DNA from: Bacteroidota bacterium
GTDB lineage: Bacteria > Bacteroidota > Bacteroidia > AKYH767-A > 2013-40CM-41-45
NCBI GenBank assembly: GCA_016720655.1
Contig: JADKKE010000020.1
Location: forward strand, 1 to 59,043
DNA length: 59,043 nt
Direction: 5' to 3'
Numbering within the stretch: the first letter of the stretch is position 1; each line of letters begins with the position of its first letter. The translations under genes were made by a program, and so were the position numbers. The notes beneath the pieces are model-generated. The model worked only from the letters and a program-made list of their open reading frames with translations, was not told where the DNA came from and did no database searches. Shown piece by piece: positions 20,873 to 29,479 of this stretch.

Positions 20873-22594
20873 TTACACTTTCGCAAGTTCCACTTTTACA
20901 AAATCAACGAGTTCGTGTATGTATTTTTCTGAAAAATCGAAACGAATCCCTGCTGCACTGTACACCTCCGGAATTGAACAACTGTAGCCCAAACGAAGTG
21001 CATTCATGTATTGTTCAATCGCTTTTTCCGGATTTTGTTTGTAATTTCTCCAGACAGCAATCGCTCCAAGCTGAGCCATTCCATATTCGATATAGTAAAA
21101 CGGAACTTCGAATAAATGCAATTGCTTTTGCCACATTGCTTCCAGTGCACTTTGATCCGTTGACCAGTCTACAATTTTAGAACTGAACTGCAAATAAATT
21201 CTTTTCCACGCTTCCGTTCTTTCAGTTACAGTATGATCAGGATTCATGTACAACCAATGCTGGAAATGATCCACACAAGCGATCCAGGGAAGTGTTTCCA
21301 GCACATTTTCCAATTGCTCACGCCGCGCTCTTCGCAGGTCATCAGGGTTTGGAAAGAAGTGATGCCAATGTTCCATTGAAATCAATTCCATACTCATCGA
21401 TGCAAGTTCTGCCACTTCAGAAGGCAGCTCTTTGAAACCGATGAAATCAAGATCACGAGTCAACATGGAATGAATTGCATGTCCACCTTCATGAACCATC
21501 GTAACCACATCACGCAGGGATCCGCTGGCGTTCATGAAAATAAACGGAACACCGGATTCATACAAGGGATAATTGTATCCACCGGGCGCTTTGCCAATTC
21601 GCGAATCAAGATCAACATAATTCAATCGTTGCAGGGTCTGTGTTACTTCACCGAAGTACGGATGAATCGCACTGAAGCAACGAATGGTCTGGCCCATCAA
21701 TTCTTCGCCTTTCGTGAATGGCTTCATGTCCTCACGACCTTGTGTATCCACTGACAAATCCCAGGGCTTTAATACGTCGAGATTCAATTGTGCTTTGCGC
21801 TCCTCTTGTAAAGTGTCCAGTACAGGGACAACAGCAGTGCGCACCGATTCGTGAAAACGCAAACAATCTTCAGGTGTGTAATCAAACCTGTCGAGTTCAA
21901 CAAATTTGTAGTCGCGGAAATTGGCAAAACCGGCCTGGCGTGCCATTCGGTGACGCAAGGCGATTAGCTCAAGAAACAATGCATCCAGTTTGTCACGGTC
22001 CTGCTGACGACGGGCAACAATTTTGTGATACACTTCATCTCTTACTTTCCTGTCCGGATTTTTGAGAAAATTGGAAGCCTGTTGCAGAGTCAACTCCTTG
22101 CCATTCACTTCCACAGTCATAGCCCCGGCAGTTTCTCCGTACTTCTGTTCCTTCACGGTCATCTCTGCTTGCAAAGCAATATTTTCTTCACGGAAAATAC
22201 GTATTGAATTTTCAACTTGCTTTACATAAAGTGCATACCGTTTATCCAGTTCAGTCCGGAAAGTGCAATCCAGAAATTTCTTGTTAAGCCGATCCGAAAA
22301 AGGTTCTATTTTCGGATTAATATTCTCAACAAAATGAGTGTAGGCATCCGTAAGTTTTTTATCGGTTGTGTCGCAAGTCATCCGAATATACAACCACCCC
22401 ACATGCTCCTGGATTATCGATTCAAGTTCGGTACTGTCACTCAACCATTTTTTCAGATCAGCAATAGAATTCAGTTCCCTGTTTTGCAAATCGAGATAAA
22501 AAGGTTCGATGGATTCCCATTTCAGAAGGTCCAGATTGGCCGGTAAAAAATTACGCCGGATTTTTTCCGGCGCATTTAAAATGTTTGATGTCAT
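20873..22594 (-). CDS. M3 family oligoendopeptidase (PepF-like)
   Basis: A cytoplasmic zinc metallopeptidase of 573 residues that degrades short peptides. The zinc-binding motif HEGGH is at residues 368-372 in MVHEGGHAIHSM, and the third ligand is expected in the following helix (PSEVAELASMSMELI). Length and the C-terminal signature (FYYIEYGMAQLGAIAVW; YSAAGIRFDFSE) match the M3B/PepF branch. The ATG at 22594 begins MTSNILNAPEKIRRNFLP. The gene follows the DUF5606 gene on the same strand with 5 bp between them, so they are probably one transcript, and a terminator follows. No signal peptide is seen. Confidence 0.92.
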   Translation of the reverse strand: MTSNILNAPEKIRRNFLPANLDLLKWESIEPFYLDLQNRELNSIADLKKWLSDSTELESIIQEHVGWLYIRMTCDTTDKKLTDAYTHFVENINPKIEPFSDRLNKKFLDCTFRTELDKRYALYVKQVENSIRIFREENIALQAEMTVKEQKYGETAGAMTVEVNGKELTLQQASNFLKNPDRKVRDEVYHKIVARRQQDRDKLDALFLELIALRHRMARQAGFANFRDYKFVELDRFDYTPEDCLRFHESVRTAVVPVLDTLQEERKAQLNLDVLKPWDLSVDTQGREDMKPFTKGEELMGQTIRCFSAIHPYFGEVTQTLQRLNYVDLDSRIGKAPGGYNYPLYESGVPFIFMNASGSLRDVVTMVHEGGHAIHSMLTRDLDFIGFKELPSEVAELASMSMELISMEHWHHFFPNPDDLRRARREQLENVLETLPWIACVDHFQHWLYMNPDHTVTERTEAWKRIYLQFSSKIVDWSTDQSALEAMWQKQLHLFEVPFYYIEYGMAQLGAIAVWRNYKQNPEKAIEQYMNALRLGYSCSIPEVYSAAGIRFDFSEKYIHELVDFVKVELAKV

Positions 22595-22599
22595 CGTGC

Positions 22600-23124
22600 T
22601 TAAACTTTCTTCCGGGTTTTTGCAGTAGTCGCTTTTGCTGATTCTGCTTTCGGTCCGTGTGATTCGTGCTTTTTCGGAATCGGCTTGTCGTGTTCTGCAG
22701 CAGAAATTATTTTCTCATCTGCATCACCACCGGTTTCTTCCGCTTTGCTGAAATCAATTTTATCCTTCAGCAATTCGTACCACACAAGCATTTTCTTGAT
22801 GTCAGAAGTGTAGACTCTCTCTTCATCAAAAGTCGGAACAACTTTCTTGAAGTATTCCCGCAGTTTACTTCCATCCGCTTTCGGATCAACACCGAGTTTC
22901 TGTCCTTCCGTCTGCTGAATCTTTTTGTAGATTTCACGCAAAGGCATATCCTCCTCTGTTGTATACACAGCAATATCGACAAGGGTCATGATGCGCTGAT
23001 TGGATGCGATCATGGTGCGTTTCGAATCGGAAAGCGACTCGACGATAAAGCCATTTTTATTGTTTGCCACAACTTTGTAGAGGCCGCCCATTCCAGGCAC
23101 AGAAATAATATCTTTTAATTCCAT
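22600..23124 (-). CDS. DUF5606 family protein
   Basis: A protein of 174 residues beginning MELKDIISVPGMGGLYKVV, the conserved start of DUF5606, a family I know as essentially confined to Bacteroidota and of unknown function. The N-terminal 70 residues form a small beta-rich domain (KNGFIVESLSDSKRTMIAS). Next is a helical segment (MPLREIYKKIQQTEGQKLGVDPKAD), then FDEERVYTSDIKKMLVWYELL. The last 45 residues are a low-complexity Lys/Ala-rich tail. It is the first gene of the operon with the oligopeptidase. Function is not known and is not guessed here. Confidence 0.85.
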   Translation of the reverse strand: MELKDIISVPGMGGLYKVVANNKNGFIVESLSDSKRTMIASNQRIMTLVDIAVYTTEEDMPLREIYKKIQQTEGQKLGVDPKADGSKLREYFKKVVPTFDEERVYTSDIKKMLVWYELLKDKIDFSKAEETGGDADEKIISAAEHDKPIPKKHESHGPKAESAKATTAKTRKKV

Positions 23125-23145
23125 AAATTGATTTCCTTAAGATTA

Positions 23146-23153
23146 CAAAGTTA
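23146..23153 (-). promoter_or_regulatory. Candidate Bacteroidota -7 element (TAACTTTG)
   Basis: On the minus strand TAACTTTG matches the TAnnTTTG -7 consensus exactly and lies 21 bp before the ATG of the DUF5606 gene, giving a short leader. I do not see a convincing -33 TTTG at the expected distance, so this rests on one element and on position. Confidence 0.4.
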
Positions 23154-23320
23154 AAACGAAAATCGAATGTAGATATTGAAATAGGGAAATATTCTACAGA
23201 TCAGAGTGTGCAAAAAAACCTGTATTGCAAGGCTTTAGCATTCGTATCGCCTGATTAGCGGCGAAATCAATTCCAACGTAGAATTCTTTTGATCATGAAA
23301 GGCCTGATTTGAGAGTACGC

Positions 23321-23623
23321 TTACTTTGATGATTTTTTTGGATCCTGTCTATTGTCAATTATAGTATGTACCAGAATTGAATTTCGCTTTACAGAGTAAA
23401 GAATTGAAATCTGTTTGAGAATTACAGCCTTACGATAACCTTTCTTCTTCAATGTGACCGGATACAATTCCGGGAAATAAGAAACAATTTCTTCAAAGCC
23501 TTTTAATGTTTCCAAAAAATTAAATGCCTCTTTTACCGTCCATTCTTCGAGAAGATATTTTATTATCTGATCCGAGCTTTTTGCTGCTTCATAAGACCAA
23601 ATAACCTCCAATTTATTTCTCAT
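23321..23623 (-). CDS. RelE/ParE-type toxin
   Basis: A protein of 100 residues from ATG 23623 (a GTG 18 bp upstream is possible). It has the compact RelE/ParE fold pattern: N-terminal strand KLEVIWSYEA, two helices (SSDQIIKYLLEEW; AFNFLETLKGFEEIVSYFPELYP), then strands RKAVILKQISILYSV and ILVHTIIDNRQDP. The last motif, ending in DNRQDP, is typical of ParE-like members. The start codon overlaps the end of the antitoxin gene by 11 bp, so translation is coupled. ParE acts on gyrase and RelE cleaves mRNA at the ribosome; which applies here cannot be told from sequence alone. Confidence 0.85.
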   Translation of the reverse strand: MRNKLEVIWSYEAAKSSDQIIKYLLEEWTVKEAFNFLETLKGFEEIVSYFPELYPVTLKKKGYRKAVILKQISILYSVKRNSILVHTIIDNRQDPKKSSK

Positions 23624-23837
23624 ACCTTTGCCAGAATTCACTACTGGTCAATGTTCTTCCCTTGCGATGATCTTCAATACCCCTCAGTAGAGATTTTTTT
23701 TGAGCTGAAGTCAATGAATCATACCAATCGCCAGACTCTTCAGAGTCTTTTATGGAAGCCAAAGAGTTTAAAATCTTCTTGTCTTTCAGGTTAGTCAACC
23801 ACGTAATAAGTTCGTGTTTCAGATCTCTTGTTGCCAT
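23613..23837 (-). CDS. Antitoxin of the RelE/ParE module (addiction-module component)
   Basis: A protein of 74 residues, upstream of and overlapping the toxin gene, the usual antitoxin-first order. It is helical and charged, with NSLASIKDSEESGDWYDSL and a C-terminal segment ending SSEFWQRYEK, as in the small addiction-module-component antitoxins (PF09720-like). Antitoxins of this type wrap the toxin with the C-terminal part and often repress the operon, although no clear DNA-binding motif is visible. The assignment rests on gene order, size and the FW-x-x-Y-like tail. Confidence 0.75.
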   Translation of the reverse strand: MATRDLKHELITWLTNLKDKKILNSLASIKDSEESGDWYDSLTSAQKKSLLRGIEDHRKGRTLTSSEFWQRYEK

Positions 23838-23932
23838 ATGTCAAAGATAATAATTTATTGAAAGATTCTGATGCACTAAATTATATGAAGACTGAATCAA
23901 GCTTACCCAAAATCAAAATAGAGAAATTCACA

Positions 23933-23966
23933 ATAAAAAAACCCGCAGTAAATGTTACTGCGGGTT
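23933..23966 (-). terminator. Intrinsic terminator of the subtilisin-like protease gene
   Basis: On the minus strand a 12-bp perfect stem (AACCCGCAGTAA with TTACTGCGGGTT, 3-nt loop) is followed by a T-run (A-run at 23935-23940 on the plus strand). It starts about 20 bp after the protease stop at 23987. Confidence 0.9.
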
Positions 23967-23986
23967 CGTATCTTCAACGATCTTGA

Positions 23987-26866
23987 TTATCTCACAATAG
24001 TAAGCGGCAAAGTTTTCATATTCGTACCGCTTTGCAAACGATAAAAATAATTCCCTGCAGGGAATTTACTTACATCAACGGTGACGGTGTATTTTCCTCC
24101 GTTCAGTCTTTCAGAAACTATTGTCTTCACTTTTTCACCCATTGTATTGTAAAGAGATAATTCTGTACTGTTTGATTGAGGCAACACGAATGTGATCGCA
24201 CTCTGTTCAGAAGCAGGATTCGGATAACTCTGTGTCATCGAAAAGGCACCGGCCATAGGAATCTCAACCAATCCGGTACTCAGATTATCATATTTAATCT
24301 GAGCCGCATCGGCACTCGCCTGAATCATACTCAAATCTTCACCGGCGATGAGGGCAAAAGCAACAGTCACTGAATCTCCATTAGCAAGGTTGAAAGGTCC
24401 GGTTGACACCACTTGAATAATATCATTTCCCGTTGCAAGAGAAGTTCCTCCATCCTGCCGGGGTGTTGACAAACTTTGGTATTTCTCAACTGTGCTGTAG
24501 CCATCAAACATATCCAGGCCACCGTTACCACCACTAATGTTATCAATTGAATAATTATTGAATGCTCCGGGAGTCAATAATTTCATCCCTGCATACAATC
24601 CTGCTGCATCCGTGCTCCATGCATAACCCATACGACGGCTGTTGTCAACGGTACATTTATTATTTCCATAGGCAGGAATATCCCAGTCGGCAAACAAACC
24701 CGCATACAAATTTGACAGACTTCCACCGTTCGTATTGCGAATTGTGTACTCTACAATTACATATTTCCTATCGGCTGCCGACATCCATGCAAAAGCACGA
24801 TGCGTTACAAACACACTGATTGGTGTGACTGAAGTAGTACCATTGTCACGAAATGTTCCGTGTGCATCGAAGTCTGAATACACTCCCGGTTCCTGTCCAA
24901 CAACATTTACAACAGATGCGAAATCTTCGTCATAGGTGGAACCATCACCACGGATATTATCCGAAACCTGTGTGCCCGTTGCACCGACCATCAAGCCCAT
25001 TTCATACAAAATCGTTGCTCCACCCATGTACATGAAACCAAGTCCACCGTTCTGCTGACTGGCATTGTATCCAATAAGTCCTTTACTGGTGATACTTGTT
25101 CCAATATCATTGATAGCAATATTGATATAATCAACATTCACAGTAATCCGGAAAGCATAAAAATCAGTCCAGGTACCATCTTGCATGCTCAGTTTAAAAC
25201 GTACTTCCGTATTGCTTCCTGCACTTGGATTGATCACAACCTTATACAAGCTGGCATAATTTGAAGCCGTATCCATGCTTGCAATAACTCCTGCTGTGTA
25301 TCCACTTGCGACAACGGTTACCACCGGATTAGTTGATGATAAAATTGCCGTAAAATTCGCAGTTGGACGTAACAAATTCTTAAAAATCGCTCGGATGTAA
25401 AGTGTATCTCCAATGATGAAAACATCATCCTGATTGTCAGTGATCAATAGATTATCGACAACAACTCCGGGAGAAACAGAATCTGTTATTGCTTCGAAAA
25501 GATTTATTCTTCCGCTGCCAAGTTTGTTACGGTAGGCAGTATTTCCACTCGCAGAATAAATATCATCACAAGTTATCCGCAATTGTTCTCCAACCTGGAG
25601 AGCCGTCATGGAAGGGAAACGTGATTTCACAATGGCTGCACAACCTGCTGCAATTGGTGAAGCCATGGATGTTCCGCTGTAAGAGGTATATGAATCATCG
25701 AAGACAGTTGAATAAATCTGGTCGCCCGGAGCGCACAGATCCACATTGTAACCATAGGTTGAAAATCCTGCCTTGCTGTCGGAACTTGTTGTTGCCGCAA
25801 CGCACAAAACATATTTGTAACTTCCGGGATAATGTTCTTCTTCCATATATGTATTACCGGCAGCAGCAACGACCAGGGCATTTTTATCAATCGTTGCATA
25901 GGTAATTACATCCTGTTCGAATTGACTGATTCCACCGGTGCGACCCCAGGAACAATTGATAACATTTGCTCCATGATCTGCAGCATACACAATACCATCA
26001 TAACCGTTATCAATAGCGGAAGTACTCGCATCAAGAGAAACTTTTACGGGTAAAAATTTACAACGGAATGCCGGACCTGCGACTCCTGTATTATTGTCGA
26101 CAACAGCAGCAGCGCAGCCGGAAACGTGAGAACCGTGATCACTATTTACAACCATAGGATCATTATCGTTTTCACTAACGTCCCAACCGCGGTAGTTGTC
26201 AATAAAACCATCATTGTCATTATCTGAACCATCTATCGGATCAGCATAATTGTATTTGATACTTGCGGCCAGATCAGGATGATCCCAATCCGTTCCACTG
26301 TCTACAATTCCCACAACAGTATTGCTGTCACCCTTCCAAACATCCCAGGCATTGTACAAATTGATTTTGGTATTCTGGTATTGAGATGCAATCTGGGGAT
26401 CGTTCGGAGTATAATCCATCCGATTCAGATAAACAGGTTCAGCATAAACCACTGTACCGCTCGCCATGATTTTGGAAATTGCTTCAGCGATTGAAACAGT
26501 TGCTGGAAGACGAACAGAATAAATTAAACTGAGGTCTGTCGGCTGAACTGCATTTCTTTCCAGGGACACTGCAGGTGCAGACTTCGCAGGAAATTTCTTT
26601 TGAATACTACTCACTTGCAAAGCTTGCAGAGCAGAACTGAGCTTTGACTCAGCAACTCCTGAAAGGGAACACTGGTTTCTGAATTCCGGTTTAACCTTTA
26701 CAATGATTTGACCGGCCTTGATGCTGGCTCCATTGTATACCAATTCAACAGGATTGTGTTGAGCTGTTGAAACTGAGCCAGATGCATTTGGATTAGTCGC
26801 TTGAGAAACGAATGTTTGTGTTGCCAGGAGGGCTCCAAGGAGCACTCTTCCTATTGGTCTTTTCAT
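23987..26866 (-). CDS. S8 (subtilisin-like) peptidase with T9SS type A sorting domain
   Basis: A secreted serine protease of 959 residues. After the signal peptide (about 1-23), an N-terminal prodomain (IKAGQIIVKVKPEF; VVYAEPVYLNRM) leads into the catalytic domain. The triad residues are Asp189 in VVGIVDSGTDWDHPDL, His243 in DHGSHVSG and Ser399 in GTSMASPIAAG, with the oxyanion Asn337 in AAAGN, so the enzyme looks active. Beta-sandwich regions follow (about 470-870). The T9SS C-terminal domain has SYPNPASEQSAITF, LYNTMGEKVKTI and FPAGNYFYRLQ. It should be exported by Sec and T9SS and act at or beyond the cell surface, probably in protein degradation. It is a single-gene unit with its own terminator. 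Confidence 0.95.
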   Translation of the reverse strand: MKRPIGRVLLGALLATQTFVSQATNPNASGSVSTAQHNPVELVYNGASIKAGQIIVKVKPEFRNQCSLSGVAESKLSSALQALQVSSIQKKFPAKSAPAVSLERNAVQPTDLSLIYSVRLPATVSIAEAISKIMASGTVVYAEPVYLNRMDYTPNDPQIASQYQNTKINLYNAWDVWKGDSNTVVGIVDSGTDWDHPDLAASIKYNYADPIDGSDNDNDGFIDNYRGWDVSENDNDPMVVNSDHGSHVSGCAAAVVDNNTGVAGPAFRCKFLPVKVSLDASTSAIDNGYDGIVYAADHGANVINCSWGRTGGISQFEQDVITYATIDKNALVVAAAGNTYMEEEHYPGSYKYVLCVAATTSSDSKAGFSTYGYNVDLCAPGDQIYSTVFDDSYTSYSGTSMASPIAAGCAAIVKSRFPSMTALQVGEQLRITCDDIYSASGNTAYRNKLGSGRINLFEAITDSVSPGVVVDNLLITDNQDDVFIIGDTLYIRAIFKNLLRPTANFTAILSSTNPVVTVVASGYTAGVIASMDTASNYASLYKVVINPSAGSNTEVRFKLSMQDGTWTDFYAFRITVNVDYINIAINDIGTSITSKGLIGYNASQQNGGLGFMYMGGATILYEMGLMVGATGTQVSDNIRGDGSTYDEDFASVVNVVGQEPGVYSDFDAHGTFRDNGTTSVTPISVFVTHRAFAWMSAADRKYVIVEYTIRNTNGGSLSNLYAGLFADWDIPAYGNNKCTVDNSRRMGYAWSTDAAGLYAGMKLLTPGAFNNYSIDNISGGNGGLDMFDGYSTVEKYQSLSTPRQDGGTSLATGNDIIQVVSTGPFNLANGDSVTVAFALIAGEDLSMIQASADAAQIKYDNLSTGLVEIPMAGAFSMTQSYPNPASEQSAITFVLPQSNSTELSLYNTMGEKVKTIVSERLNGGKYTVTVDVSKFPAGNYFYRLQSGTNMKTLPLTIVR

Positions 26867-26975
26867 AGATGCTTTGATTTTTTAGCTAAACAGAAGGCAC
26901 AAGGTAATTTGATTTTTTTGGATGTCAAAGACTGAAGGCAATCACTGAAGGAGCTTCATCAATTTCTTTGATTCT

Positions 26976-27440
26976 TTACAGTTTTTCATAGAAAGGCACT
27001 TCTTCAAGAAAGTGATATGTTCGGTTTACATGATCCAGGGTGCAACAATAGGTCTGTAATCCATTGGTGAGCACAAATAACCTTGCATCGACAGTCAAAT
27101 TATACCTCGCAGCCTGATCAAAAACCTCTTGCGTGATCTTTACATCCACCGATTTGCATTCCACCAATAACAAGGGCTTCAGGTCTTTATCGTGAATCAA
27201 GACATCGTATCTTCTCTCCAAACCATTCACAACCACTCTTTTCTCTACTCCTGTGAGTGATTTTGGGTAATGCTTGTCATAGATCAGAAAATGCAAAATA
27301 TGCTGTCGCACCCATTCTTCCGGATTTAAACGAACATATTTTCCTCGTACTATGTCGAAAATTTTTAAACTTTGTCCGCCAGAAGTGTCAGACCTTAGCT
27401 TAAACTTGTACTCAGGGAAATGCAATTTGGGTAATTCCAC
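26976..27440 (-). CDS. Type I restriction enzyme HsdR N-terminal-domain protein (stand-alone)
   Basis: A protein of 154 residues matching only the nuclease-like N-domain of HsdR (HSDR_N_2 type). The PD-(D/E)xK core is visible: RRYDVLIHDKDLKPLLLVECKS gives the Asp and the E-x-K. It is followed by the helix VFDQAARYNL and a closing strand (LFVLTNGLQTYC). There are no helicase, HsdM or HsdS parts nearby, so it is not a restriction system. From what I recall, Bacteroidota commonly carry this small protein next to holA, as here, which suggests a housekeeping or DNA-repair-related role, but none is established. GTG 27440 is the start (MELPKLHFPEY), divergent from the AMP nucleosidase gene with only 26 bp between them. 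Confidence 0.8.
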   Translation of the reverse strand: MELPKLHFPEYKFKLRSDTSGGQSLKIFDIVRGKYVRLNPEEWVRQHILHFLIYDKHYPKSLTGVEKRVVVNGLERRYDVLIHDKDLKPLLLVECKSVDVKITQEVFDQAARYNLTVDARLFVLTNGLQTYCCTLDHVNRTYHFLEEVPFYEKL

Positions 27441-27466
27441 ACTATTTTTTTTACGAAAATACCTTT

Positions 27467-28237
27467 ATGAACAATAAAAAAGAAATCGTTGATAATTGGC
27501 TTCCGAGATATACCGGAACGGAACTGAAGGATTTTGGTGAATATATTCTTCTGACGAATTTCAATCATTATGTCAGACTCTTTAGTGAATGGAATAATGT
27601 ACCTATCAACGGACTCGATAAACCGATGCCTAATGCGACGCACGACGGCATCACGATTATCAATTTCGGAATCGGAAGTCCGAATGCTGCGCTCATTATG
27701 GATCTGCTTTCTGCAATCGCACCCAAAGCCGCTTTGTTTCTCGGCAAATGTGGCGGACTGAAAAAGAAAAACAAACTCGGAGATTTGATTCTTCCCATCG
27801 CAGCAATTCGGGGCGAAGGAACATCCAACGATTATCTTCCACCGGAAGTCCCGGCGCTTCCTGCTTTTAGTTTGCAAAAAGCTGTATCTACAACCATTCG
27901 AAATTCGGATAGAGATTATTGGACAGGCACCGTTTTTACTACGAACAGGAGGGTATGGGAACATGACAGGGAGTTTAAAAAATATTTGCAGACAACCCGA
28001 TCGATGGCCATTGATATGGAAACTGCATCTATTTTTATTGCAGGCTTTGCAAATAAAATTCCAACAGGTGCCCTTTTGCTCGTATCGGATCAACCCATGA
28101 TTTCTACCGGAGTAAAGACTGCTGAAAGCGATAAAAAAGTTACAGAAAAATATGTGAATGCCCACCTCAAAATCGGGATCGCTTCACTCAACGAATTAAT
28201 CAATAACGGACTCACGGTTAAACACCTTCGTTTCTAA
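27467..28237 (+). CDS. amn: AMP nucleosidase (short Bacteroidota form)
   Basis: A protein of 256 residues in the nucleoside phosphorylase (PNP_UDP_1) fold. In this branch the enzyme hydrolyses AMP to adenine and ribose 5-phosphate. Visible motifs: INFGIGSPNAALIMDLL, ALFLGKCGGLKKKNKLGDLILP (the phosphate/ribose loop region) and AIDMETASIFIAGFAN with the conserved Glu of the base-binding site, then LLLVSDQPM. It lacks the long N-terminal domain of the enterobacterial Amn, as usual for this phylum. It is followed 18 bp later by holA on the same strand, likely one transcript. Confidence 0.88.
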   Translation: MNNKKEIVDNWLPRYTGTELKDFGEYILLTNFNHYVRLFSEWNNVPINGLDKPMPNATHDGITIINFGIGSPNAALIMDLLSAIAPKAALFLGKCGGLKKKNKLGDLILPIAAIRGEGTSNDYLPPEVPALPAFSLQKAVSTTIRNSDRDYWTGTVFTTNRRVWEHDREFKKYLQTTRSMAIDMETASIFIAGFANKIPTGALLLVSDQPMISTGVKTAESDKKVTEKYVNAHLKIGIASLNELINNGLTVKHLRF

Positions 28238-28255
28238 GCCACCATTCAATCCGGC

Positions 28256-29314
28256 ATGACTTACGATCAGATCATCGGCGATCTTAAAAAGAAAATCTAT
28301 TCACCTGTATATTTTTTACAAGGTGAAGAACCCTTTTACATAGATCAGATTGCATCGTACATTGAAAATGAAGTCCTGTCGGAGAGCGAAAAAGAATTCA
28401 ATCAAACGGTTTTGTATGGGAAAGATCTGGATCTCCCTACTTTAATCAGCTATGCGAAACGCTATCCGATGATGGCGAATTACCAGGTGGTGATTGTAAA
28501 GGAAGCCCAGGATATCCGCGGACTTGCAGGAAAAAAAGACGACGATGTACCGTCTGCAAAAAAAGGTGGTAAATCCGAAACGAAAGATCCTTTCCTGGAA
28601 TATCTTCAGAAACCTACACCCACGACAATTCTTGTTTTCTGTTACAAATACAAAACGATAGACAAGCGAACCAAAGCGGCAAAAACCCTTGATAAAGCAG
28701 GAATTGTTTTTGAATCGAAAAGGATTTATCCCGACAAAGTCCCGGCCTGGGTGAACCAATATGTTTTGTCGAAAGGACATCGGATCAATCCGAAAGCAGC
28801 TGTTCTCATGGCTGAATATTTAGGTGCTGATCTGAGCCGGGTTGCGAATGAAGTCAACAAATTATTACTCAACCTGAAAGCAGGAGATGAAATTTCCGCG
28901 AAACTGGTGGAAGAAAATATAGGCATCAGTAAAGAATTCAATATTTTCGAATTGCAAAATGCATTGGGTAAAAGAAATATTCTAAAGGCAAATCAGATTG
29001 TCAATTATTTCAGCGCAAATCCAAAAGCCAATCCCATACAATTTACACTACCACAACTGTACGGTTATTTTTTGAAAATACTCCTCTTGCATTCTATCTC
29101 CGACAGATCTCAAAATAATGTAGCAAGCATTCTTGGAGTTCACCCCTATTTTGTTCAGGATTATGAATCTGCCGCGAAAGCCTATTCGCGAGACCATTGC
29201 ATCCGAAACATCAGCTATATCCGCGACTACGACCTCCGCGCAAAAGGCATCAAAGCCTCCAGTGCGAACGATGGGATGCTGATGAAGGAATTGGTGTATC
29301 GGATTTTGCATTGA
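28256..29314 (+). CDS. holA: DNA polymerase III subunit delta
   Basis: A clamp-loader subunit of 352 residues. It opens the beta sliding clamp during loading. The N-terminal segment IYSPVYFLQGEEPFYIDQI is the family's degenerate nucleotide-site start, and SYAKRYPMMANYQVVIVKEAQDI is the clamp-binding region. The middle has TTILVFCYKYKTIDKRTKAAKTL and AAVLMAEYLGADLSRVANEVNKL. The C-terminal collar domain is present (FNIFELQNALGKRN; GVHPYFVQDYESAAKAYS), so the protein is full length. A lysine-rich insertion (AGKKDDDVPSAKKGGKSETKD) lies near residues 91-111. It is cotranscribed with the AMP nucleosidase gene. Confidence 0.93.
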   Translation: MTYDQIIGDLKKKIYSPVYFLQGEEPFYIDQIASYIENEVLSESEKEFNQTVLYGKDLDLPTLISYAKRYPMMANYQVVIVKEAQDIRGLAGKKDDDVPSAKKGGKSETKDPFLEYLQKPTPTTILVFCYKYKTIDKRTKAAKTLDKAGIVFESKRIYPDKVPAWVNQYVLSKGHRINPKAAVLMAEYLGADLSRVANEVNKLLLNLKAGDEISAKLVEENIGISKEFNIFELQNALGKRNILKANQIVNYFSANPKANPIQFTLPQLYGYFLKILLLHSISDRSQNNVASILGVHPYFVQDYESAAKAYSRDHCIRNISYIRDYDLRAKGIKASSANDGMLMKELVYRILH

Positions 29315-29348
29315 GAGTGAAGGGTGAAGAGTGAATGGTGAAGAGTAG
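29314..29348. repeat. Heptad array A: five 7-bp units (AGAGTGA type) after holA
   Basis: Five contiguous 7-mers: AGAGTGA, AGGGTGA, AGAGTGA, ATGGTGA, AGAGTAG. The array starts on the last base of the holA stop codon. The units are the reverse complement of those in array B 72 bp downstream, so the two can pair. Confidence 0.9.
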
Positions 29349-29420
29349 TCCAGTACTTAATTAAAAGCAATTCACTATGAACTGATTTAAAATATCTTAT
29401 CACTATCTAGTAACCACGAA

Positions 29421-29476
29421 TCACACTTCACACTTCACTCTTCACTCTTCACTCTTCACCCTTCACCCTTCACTCC
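29421..29476. repeat. Heptad array B: eight 7-bp units (TCACTCT type) before the EVE gene
   Basis: Eight contiguous 7-mers: TCACACT twice, TCACTCT three times, TCACCCT twice, TCACTCC. The array ends 3 bp before the ATG of the EVE-domain gene, so it occupies the whole leader. It is inverted relative to array A. With the 72-bp spacer the pair could fold as a long imperfect stem. Confidence 0.92.
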
Positions 29477-29479
29477 CAA

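Noticed and set aside
26976..27440. Type I restriction-modification or other defence island
   Set aside because: Only the small nuclease-like domain is present. There is no helicase, methyltransferase or specificity gene, and the neighbours are housekeeping genes.
27395..28165. 256-codon minus-strand open frame opposite the AMP nucleosidase gene
   Set aside because: It is a mirror of a conserved enzyme gene; the translation is Cys/Phe/Arg-rich and resembles no family.
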